Below, piece after piece: positions 58,023-64,000 of a DNA stretch of 64,000 nt. The DNA is from Nitrospira defluvii. Its GTDB lineage: Bacteria; Nitrospirota; Nitrospiria; Nitrospirales; Nitrospiraceae. The notes under the pieces are model-generated. The model was not told where the DNA came from. It was given only the letters and a program-made list of their open reading frames with translations, and did no database searches. Location: contig FP929003.1 of assembly GCA_000196815.1 (NCBI GenBank), positions 3,743,501 through 3,807,500 of the forward strand. Direction: 5' to 3'. Every line of letters starts with the position of its first letter. The first letter of the stretch is position 1. Position numbers and translations under genes: made by a program.

Positions 58023-58243
58023 AGTCCAAAACTCACATCCTTGAAGGGAATCGTTTCCCATTGTTCGCTTTCCAGGCCCAGAATTTCGATGTCGAGGTTT
58101 GACGGAACGACTCGCATCCCTTTGGGCCGGATCCAGCCATCCGACTTCAACGACTTCACGTACAGATGAGGTCTGGCTTGGGCATAGTCCCGTTGATGGA
58201 AGAGCTCGAGTAGCCGCATTGCATCCGGCATGGTCAACGTCAT
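58016..58243 (-). CDS. Small hypothetical protein
   Basis: A 75-aa protein, MTLTMPDAMRLLELFHQRDY then AQARPHLYVKSLKSDGWIRP. The ATG at 58243 has AGGAGG 6 nt upstream, which supports translation and fixes the start. Its stop overlaps the Ddh-like gene's likely GTG start by a few bases, so the two are probably coupled. I do not recognise a family; there is no membrane segment. Confidence 0.6.
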   Translation of the reverse strand: MTLTMPDAMRLLELFHQRDYAQARPHLYVKSLKSDGWIRPKGMRVVPSNLDIEILGLESEQWETIPFKDVSFGLW

Positions 58244-58543
58244 ACTGTCCTCCTCACAAGTTTCAATCACCCGTACCATGCACTTGAGTGAGCAATCGCG
58301 ATGCCTGCTGAGTCTCGCCTGTCCGGCGATCGGATCGACGGGCCGTTTGTTCAGCAAACATGCCGCTATTGAGCCTCCACACGAGTAGCGCCGCCGATGC
58401 AGGGTACCCCGGCATCCCTGCTATCGAGTTCATGCCTGTGCCCTTTCGCGGCACCTGCTCGGAAAGGCTTGTAGCGGATTTCCTCACATGGTCCCCTCAG
58501 GACCGGGAGCGATCATTGCATCTGTAGTGAGGCACTCACGGTG
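58244..58543. other. Intergenic, no gene seen
   Basis: 300 bases between divergent genes. No clear promoter or repeat; short open frames here lack ribosome sites. Confidence 0.4.
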
Positions 58544-59260
58544 ATGAACTCGCCAGTGCAAGAGAGGGGAACCGTCCGGGTGAGACGTATGGGGCAATCG
58601 GTCGTACGGGTGCTACTGCTCGCGGGATGTTTGTTTTCTGCCGGGTGTATCGGACCCCTGCAACAATGGGGCGAAGAAACGACATTCCGTCCCAGGGCCA
58701 CCTCCTTTGACCCGGCCACGCTGAAGCTCGAGCAGGTTGCCGTCCTGAACGCGGTGGTGGGATTCGGATTGGAAGGGTTTGCCCATCAGGTCTCCCGCTC
58801 ATTGTCGAGTGCCTTGGATCAGCGGTCGACGCTGATCACGGCTCTGCCTGTCCACGAAGCGTTGAACCGCATCAACCGGGGAGAGTTGGGGGAAGCGTAT
58901 GCCGCTCTGGTGGCCGACTATGTCAGAACCGGTATCCTGAATCGGGCGGGACTCCAGAAAATCGGACAAGCCCTCCACACCAACTACGTCTTTCAGCCCA
59001 GCCTCGCCTCGTTCAGCCAATCCATGTCCGGCCGCTTTTCCTTCTTCGGTCTGCGAGTCCTGCAAACCCGCGTCACCATGCTCCGCATGAGCCTGCAACT
59101 GTGGGACACCCGAACAGGCGAGATCGTCTGGGAATCTTCCGGTGAGGCTACTCTCGCCGGGGAGGACGTCCGCGAGTTCCGTATTCCCTTCGATGAGATC
59201 GCCCGCCGCTTATGGGCCCACATGCTCGACGACCTGTTCAAGGATGTACCGGCCGAATAA
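58544..59260 (+). CDS. Lipoprotein, unknown function
   Basis: A 238-aa protein. The lipobox is LFSAGCI (Cys about 35) within VVRVLLLAGCLFSAGCIGP. The mature part has helix and beta segments and ends with the LWDTRTGEIVWESSGEAT block common in outer-membrane assembly/secretion lipoproteins. The start is ambiguous: ATG at 58544 with GTGAGG at a longer spacing, or ATG at 58589 with GGGTGAG. Location is probably the outer-membrane inner leaflet or periplasm. Confidence 0.7.
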   Translation: MNSPVQERGTVRVRRMGQSVVRVLLLAGCLFSAGCIGPLQQWGEETTFRPRATSFDPATLKLEQVAVLNAVVGFGLEGFAHQVSRSLSSALDQRSTLITALPVHEALNRINRGELGEAYAALVADYVRTGILNRAGLQKIGQALHTNYVFQPSLASFSQSMSGRFSFFGLRVLQTRVTMLRMSLQLWDTRTGEIVWESSGEATLAGEDVREFRIPFDEIARRLWAHMLDDLFKDVPAE

Positions 59261-59540
59261 CAATCTCGGGACTGCTGCGCACTCACCGCTTGCTCTGGCT
59301 TCGCATACGACTGCCTCAATCCCGCCGACATCAGCTGTCGCCATTCGCACCAGCCCTCCGATACACCTGAGGAGTCTTCCCCCACACAAGCCACTGCCTC
59401 GGTGCATCTCGCTCTGACTAACCGCTTGTTGTTACACCCGGTCACGGGAAGAGTCTCGCCGGGGTATGCGACTTGCTCCACTCTCCACAGAGGTGGACGC
59501 GTAGCCAGCGATCACATTCAATATTGCAGGTGACTCTTCC

Positions 59541-62500
59541 ATGTCGTATGTCGGCATCAACATCGGCGCCCTCACAGTGAAGGTGGCGGCCATACGCGGC
59601 ACGGCCAGAAATGCCACGGTCGTGGCCCATCAAGGCCGTCCCCTGGAAGTTCTCCGTGAGATATTGGCCCGTCCGGAGTTTGCCGACGCCGAGTACTTCG
59701 GGGTCTCCGGCCAGCTCGGCCATGTCCCGGAAGTGGCGGCGATTCAGCGGGCGCTTCGCGAGGTGGAGGGCACGTTTGACGCGGTGGCCTCACTCGGCGG
59801 GGAATCCTTCCTGGTCTACCTGCTCGTCGACGGCAAACTCACCAATGTCTTGTCCCATAATAAGTGTGCGGCAGGAAGCGGCGAGTTTTTCGTGCAGCAG
59901 ATCGGCCGGATGGGGCTGGGCATGGAGGAGGCGGTTCGACGGTCGTTCGACGGAACAGTCGTGCCGCTGGCCTCACGCTGTTCAGTCCACTGCAAGTCGG
60001 ACATCACGCACAAGCTGAACCGCAACGAGGCCAGGCCCGAAGACATCCTGCATACACTCCACGACAGCATGGCCAATAAGGTGATCGCGTTGCTGGAGAA
60101 AGGCGTGCAGGCGCCGAAACGGGTGCTACTGATCGGTGGCGTCACACACAACGACGCAATGCTGGCCGCGCTACGCGCGAAGCTCCCGCACACCGAATTT
60201 GTGGTACTGCCGGAGAGTGCCTGGTTCGAGGCCTGGGGCACGGCCCTGCTTACCCGCGATCACCCGCAAGAGCGCGCGCCCAAGCTTGCCGCCCAGCCGG
60301 AGCTTGGGCATCTCCCCCCGCTCCGCCAGTACGGCGAACGAGTACACGTGATCGCCACCCCGCCCTTGCAGTCACCGCCAGAGGGACCGCTGATTCTCGG
60401 CGTCGATGCCGGCTCGACGACGACCAAGGCGATCCTGCTCGATCCATCGACACACAAGGTGGTGGCATCCCATTATGGACGCACCAAGGGAAATCCCGTG
60501 GCAGCCACACGAGAATGTCTTCACGCCCTCGTCAATGCGCTGGGGAACCGCCCGATCGGATTGGTCGGCACGACCGGCTCAGCCCGAGAACTCGCCGGCG
60601 CCTATCTCGGCACCGAGCATGTCTACAACGAGATTTCCGCCCATGCGGCGGGGGCCACCCATTTCGATCCGGATGTGGACACCATTTTTGAGATCGGCGG
60701 ACAGGATTCCAAATATATCTACCTGCGCAACGGCGTGCCCATCGACTACGCAATGAACAATGCCTGCTCGGCCGGCACCGGGTCGTTTCTGGAAGAAAGC
60801 GCCCAGAGCGATCTCGGGATTACCGTCGCCGACATCGCCGGCCTGGCGATCGCCGCACCCTCTCCTGTGCATTTTAAGGCGACCTGCGCCGCCTTCATCA
60901 ACTCCGACATTCGACTGGCCCAACAGAAGGGCCACCCCCGCGACAACATCGTGGCCGGACTGGTCTATGCCATCGCCGACAACTATCTCAACCGGGTGAA
61001 GGGACCACGCTACGTGGGCAAGAAAGTCTTCCTGCAGGGCGGCGTCGCACTGAACCACGCCGTCGGGCATGCCTTCGCCCACAGTGTCGGCCGCGATGTG
61101 GTCATCCCGCCCAGCCCTGAATTGCTCGGAGCGCTCGGAGTCGGGTTACTCGCGTTGAAGCGATCCGGCTCGCTGATGGCTCATACCGTCGACCTGCTCA
61201 CGCTGAGCCGGCCCGAGATGCAGCTGGTCGGCCGCTTCACCTGCGGAGCCTGCAAGATGTATTGCACCATCGACCGGTTCATGGTCGCGGGACGCCGCTT
61301 TCCCTTCGGCGGCCGCTGCAGCTTGTATGAGAATGTCTGGAAGCGAAAAGCGCGGACCGCTGGAGTGGTGGACCTGGTCGAGAACCGGGCCGAGGTCCTC
61401 TTTCAAGTCCCCCGCCTCCCGCCTGCCTCCACACCCAAACACGAGCGGGTGGAGCGTCAGCGCTGGGGAGTCGGACCGGCGTACGAAAGCGCGAAGGCCT
61501 TCGTGCAGGAATCGTTGGGCCGCCCCACAGCCACCGCAGTGGCCAACGGCACACGCATCGGCATTCCCAGGGCGCTGACCACCCACTCGCTGTTTCCGCT
61601 CTACTCCACCTTCTTTTCTCACATCGGAATGGAGGTGCTGCTCTCGGATGTGGACCCGCGCGGCGACCTCGCATCCAATTCCGGATTCTGCTTCCCAGCG
61701 CAAATTGCCCACGGCGCCGTGCTTGATCTGACCCGCCGGGGGGTCGAATTGATCTTTATCCCGCATGTCATGCGCATGCCCCATTCGAACCAGTGCCGGG
61801 AATCGTACCTCTGCCCCATCACGCAGGCGGAGCCCTACTTCCTGTCCAAAGCGTTTCCAAGCAGCCGCCTGCTTTCACCGGTCCTGGATTTCACGAACGG
61901 ATACGGCAGTTGCTCTGCGCTCATAGACACAGCCGTCCAGGAACTCAAGGTCGAGCGCGGGACGGCTGAAGAAGCCTGGGCGGCAGCCGTGCTGGCCCAG
62001 ACGACAGCCGAACGCACACTCAGCGAACTGGGAACACAGGCCTTGGCAACAGCCATCGCAGCAGGCAAACCGGCCATTCTCCTTGCCGGTCACAGCTACA
62101 ACGCCTTTACGCCGGAAGCCTCGCAGTCCGTGGGCAAGAAACTCTCCAGCATGGGCGTGCCGGTGATCCCCGCCGACTGTCTGTTACCGCTCGGCGAGGG
62201 GCCCACCTCCTGGCACTTTGCGAACCAGATTTTGAATGCCGTGGCGATCGCCAAGCAGCATCCCAATCTGTTCCTGTTGAGCGTCAGCAACTTCAGTTGC
62301 ACCATCGATGCCTTTACCCATGCCACCCTCGCCTCCGAAATGGGATCGAAACCCTATCTGATTCTGGAGATCGACGCGCACACCGCCGATGCCGGAGTCC
62401 AGACCAGGCTTGAGGCGTTTCTCGACATCATCGGCAACTACCAAGACAAGCACCATCGCCCCGGCGAGTCGTTCACCGCCTGCCGACTCCTCTCAGAGGG

Positions 62501-63794
62501 CCGAATTGTCCGATCCAACGGCAAACAGATCCACCTGACCGATCCTCAGGTCACGATTTATTTCCCGAATTTTTCGCCATACCACACCCAGGCCGTGACC
62601 ATGGCCTCCCGTTGGCTGGGCTTGCATCCCGGCGTCGTCCTTCCGCTGACCCGCGCGCAGCTCGACCGGGGCCTCCAATACACATCCGGCCGCGAATGTC
62701 TGCCGTTGCCGATCTGTATCGGGCAACTGCTTCAGGTCAGCGAGCAGCGACGGCCCGATGAGGTGGCGGGCTTCTACATGCTACGGGGCGGGGCCCCCTG
62801 CGTGAGCGATTCCTATATGGGCTACTTAGAGCGGTTTATCACCGAGCAGCGATTGGCAGACCTGTTCTTGTTCGACCCTCGTGAGGAGAATGGCTACCTG
62901 GGATTCGACAAGGAACGCCTGACGAAATCGTTCTCCCCCGCCATTGTGCTCGGGGATGTCCTGGTAGAAATTGATCAGGTGCTTCGGGTGGTGGGAGCCC
63001 CTGGGAGCATCGAGCGCCTGCATATCGAGTGGAACCAGTTCGTCGAGCGCACCCGAACGCTGGAGGACTTTCACACTAACTTGCCCGCATTCGTGGACAC
63101 CCTGGCCAAACTCCCACGTACCGAAGATCCACTGACCTGCCCCCGTGTCGTCGTGGCCGGCGATTTCTTTACCCGGTTCAGTTCCTTCTTCATGGACGGT
63201 GTCCGCGACCGCTATGCCGAGCGAGGCATCATCCTCAAGCCGGTCGATCTGAGCGATCTGTTTCTCTACTTTACCTATGACGAGATGGCCGCCACTGCGA
63301 AGCATTGGGGAGTGGAACCGGGCGGCTTCGCCATGGCCAAAGCCTGCACCAGAATCTTTGAACCGGAAGGGCGACAGTACCTGCAGCAATGGGCCGGCCA
63401 TCAGCTGTTACAGGGCGTGGAGGAACACTACCGCGGGCTGTTTCAGAAAACCGGCCTCTTGGTAGCCGGGCCGAACCCCGCCGCTACCGTCTTTCACAAG
63501 GGCGCCGAACATGTGTCCCGCGCGATCTGGGGCGAACTCCTGCCCACCATCGGCAAGGGACTCGATGCCGCTCGCGAAGGGTATGACGGACTGATCCTCA
63601 TCGGGCCGTTCAATTGTCTTCCTTTCCGAATTTCAGAGGCTATTCTCAAGCCGCTCAGCATCCAGGGTGGCATGCCCATTCTGACCTACGAAAGCGACGG
63701 GTATGCCGTCTCCCCTTCGGTACTCAGACAGGTGGATGTTCATATTCAGCAGGTGCTGGACCATGCGGCGAGATCACCGGTTACGCCGGCGTGA
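59541..63794 (+). CDS. Fused double acyl-CoA-dehydratase activase / HGD-D-like protein
   Basis: A 1417-aa protein. Two BadF/HgdC-type ATPase domains lie in tandem: the first (about 1-255) has C109 (NKCAAGSGE) and C147/C151; the second (about 285-560) has GVDAGSTTTKA (from 287), EIGGQDSKYI (from 384), C409 (NACSAGTGS) and C449 (ATCAAF), matching the two Cys that hold the [4Fe-4S] of HgdC. A DUF2229-like middle follows, then an HGD-D-like part from about 1030 with C1053, C1059, C1087 and C1359 as cluster-ligand candidates. It should couple ATP hydrolysis to low-potential electron transfer on an Fe-S cluster. The ATG has AGGTGA 7 nt before. Substrate unknown. Confidence 0.85.
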   Translation: MSYVGINIGALTVKVAAIRGTARNATVVAHQGRPLEVLREILARPEFADAEYFGVSGQLGHVPEVAAIQRALREVEGTFDAVASLGGESFLVYLLVDGKLTNVLSHNKCAAGSGEFFVQQIGRMGLGMEEAVRRSFDGTVVPLASRCSVHCKSDITHKLNRNEARPEDILHTLHDSMANKVIALLEKGVQAPKRVLLIGGVTHNDAMLAALRAKLPHTEFVVLPESAWFEAWGTALLTRDHPQERAPKLAAQPELGHLPPLRQYGERVHVIATPPLQSPPEGPLILGVDAGSTTTKAILLDPSTHKVVASHYGRTKGNPVAATRECLHALVNALGNRPIGLVGTTGSARELAGAYLGTEHVYNEISAHAAGATHFDPDVDTIFEIGGQDSKYIYLRNGVPIDYAMNNACSAGTGSFLEESAQSDLGITVADIAGLAIAAPSPVHFKATCAAFINSDIRLAQQKGHPRDNIVAGLVYAIADNYLNRVKGPRYVGKKVFLQGGVALNHAVGHAFAHSVGRDVVIPPSPELLGALGVGLLALKRSGSLMAHTVDLLTLSRPEMQLVGRFTCGACKMYCTIDRFMVAGRRFPFGGRCSLYENVWKRKARTAGVVDLVENRAEVLFQVPRLPPASTPKHERVERQRWGVGPAYESAKAFVQESLGRPTATAVANGTRIGIPRALTTHSLFPLYSTFFSHIGMEVLLSDVDPRGDLASNSGFCFPAQIAHGAVLDLTRRGVELIFIPHVMRMPHSNQCRESYLCPITQAEPYFLSKAFPSSRLLSPVLDFTNGYGSCSALIDTAVQELKVERGTAEEAWAAAVLAQTTAERTLSELGTQALATAIAAGKPAILLAGHSYNAFTPEASQSVGKKLSSMGVPVIPADCLLPLGEGPTSWHFANQILNAVAIAKQHPNLFLLSVSNFSCTIDAFTHATLASEMGSKPYLILEIDAHTADAGVQTRLEAFLDIIGNYQDKHHRPGESFTACRLLSEGRIVRSNGKQIHLTDPQVTIYFPNFSPYHTQAVTMASRWLGLHPGVVLPLTRAQLDRGLQYTSGRECLPLPICIGQLLQVSEQRRPDEVAGFYMLRGGAPCVSDSYMGYLERFITEQRLADLFLFDPREENGYLGFDKERLTKSFSPAIVLGDVLVEIDQVLRVVGAPGSIERLHIEWNQFVERTRTLEDFHTNLPAFVDTLAKLPRTEDPLTCPRVVVAGDFFTRFSSFFMDGVRDRYAERGIILKPVDLSDLFLYFTYDEMAATAKHWGVEPGGFAMAKACTRIFEPEGRQYLQQWAGHQLLQGVEEHYRGLFQKTGLLVAGPNPAATVFHKGAEHVSRAIWGELLPTIGKGLDAAREGYDGLILIGPFNCLPFRISEAILKPLSIQGGMPILTYESDGYAVSPSVLRQVDVHIQQVLDHAARSPVTPA

Positions 63795-63846
63795 ACAGCC
63801 GACGCGCATCCGAACGCGAACCGTGCAACCCTGAGAGGCCCGGATC

Positions 63847-64000
63847 ATGCGCCGACCAAGCTTCGTTCATCTCCTCTTTGCAGGACCGGCCCTCGCACTG
63901 CTGCTCGTGGCGCTGGTCGGGGCGACACTCGAAGGCGCCCCACCGACCGCCGTCGTCCGCGCAACACTCGATACGGTGTTTCACATTCTCGACGACCAGC
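63847..64000 (+). CDS. MlaC-like phospholipid-binding protein (partial, runs off the window)
   Basis: The window ends after 51 codons. The ATG at 63847 has GAGAGG upstream. A signal peptide (MRRPSFVHLLFAGPALALLL) is followed by APPTAVVRATLDTVFHILDD, which matches the MlaC/Ttg2D start (..PxxVVRxTxDxVxxILxD). In that case it would ferry phospholipids between membranes with an Mla ABC transporter presumably encoded beyond the window. Only the N-terminus is visible, so the call is moderate. Confidence 0.6.
   Translation, partial: MRRPSFVHLLFAGPALALLLVALVGATLEGAPPTAVVRATLDTVFHILDDQ

Noticed and set aside
1-64000. CRISPR arrays, tRNA and rRNA genes
   Set aside because: No regularly spaced direct repeats and no cloverleaf or conserved rRNA sequence were recognised on reading through both strands by eye. 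A tRNAscan-SE run would be decisive.

Overview
The window is high-GC bacterial DNA, densely coded on both strands, with many c-type cytochrome, CBS-domain, Usp and PEP-CTERM/exosortase genes. That mix, together with a large fused 2-hydroxyacyl-CoA dehydratase activase and a family of MITE-like intergenic repeats, suggests a member of the Nitrospirota, most likely Nitrospira. This is inference: there is no rRNA, ribosomal-protein or nitrite-oxidoreductase gene here to fix the taxonomy. I saw no tRNA, rRNA or CRISPR array.

Layout. 0.2-0.7 kb: a GNAT acetyltransferase. 0.7-4.9 kb: an AT-richer insert holding a 694-aa GNAT-PIN fusion translationally coupled to an ASCH-domain protein, then a decayed IS3-family element. 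4.9-11.4 kb: a lytic transglycosylase-like protein, methyltransferase, small secreted protein, GH13 glucan-branching-type enzyme, and an overlapping APS-kinase-like/phosphotransferase pair. 11.7-17.2 kb: an HPF-cold-shock fusion, a Lon-family protease, a zinc ribbon, a cytochrome c and the NAD-salvage pair pncA-pncB. 17.3-27.5 kb: a secreted pentapeptide-repeat protein, an MFS transporter, three CBS proteins, a tandem Usp overlapping a Na,K-ATPase-type P-type pump. 28-37.5 kb: lipoproteins, TerC, two methyltransferases, a haem-bearing outer-membrane barrel with a cupredoxin-like partner, a coiled-coil protein and a quinone reductase. 37.9-42.9 kb: another CBS protein, tandem DUF2238 membrane proteins, a minimal SUF (SufC/SufB-like) pair, and two paralogous tiny Cys-pair proteins.

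43.2-51.2 kb is a compact exosortase locus on the minus strand: a repetitive PEP-CTERM protein, a PrsT-like TPR lipoprotein, an exosortase-EpsI fusion, a FemAB/CelD-type acyltransferase and a polysaccharide deacetylase. 51.7-59.3 kb carries a basic three-repeat protein, a complete MITE-like element, cytochrome c, a CapA-like protein, a PH-domain protein, a sugar-nucleotide transferase, a PEBP protein and a diaminopimelate dehydrogenase-like enzyme. 59.5-63.8 kb is one 1417-aa gene fusing two ATP-dependent activase domains to a dehydratase-D-like Fe-S module; the window ends inside a probable mlaC gene.

Most interesting: the GNAT-PIN/ASCH pair on its AT-rich insert, the 1417-aa ATP-driven reductase-like fusion, the haem-porin/cupredoxin pair, the Na,K-ATPase-like pump coupled to a Usp, the minimal SUF pair with a cysteine tail, and the repeat families that contribute gene ends.
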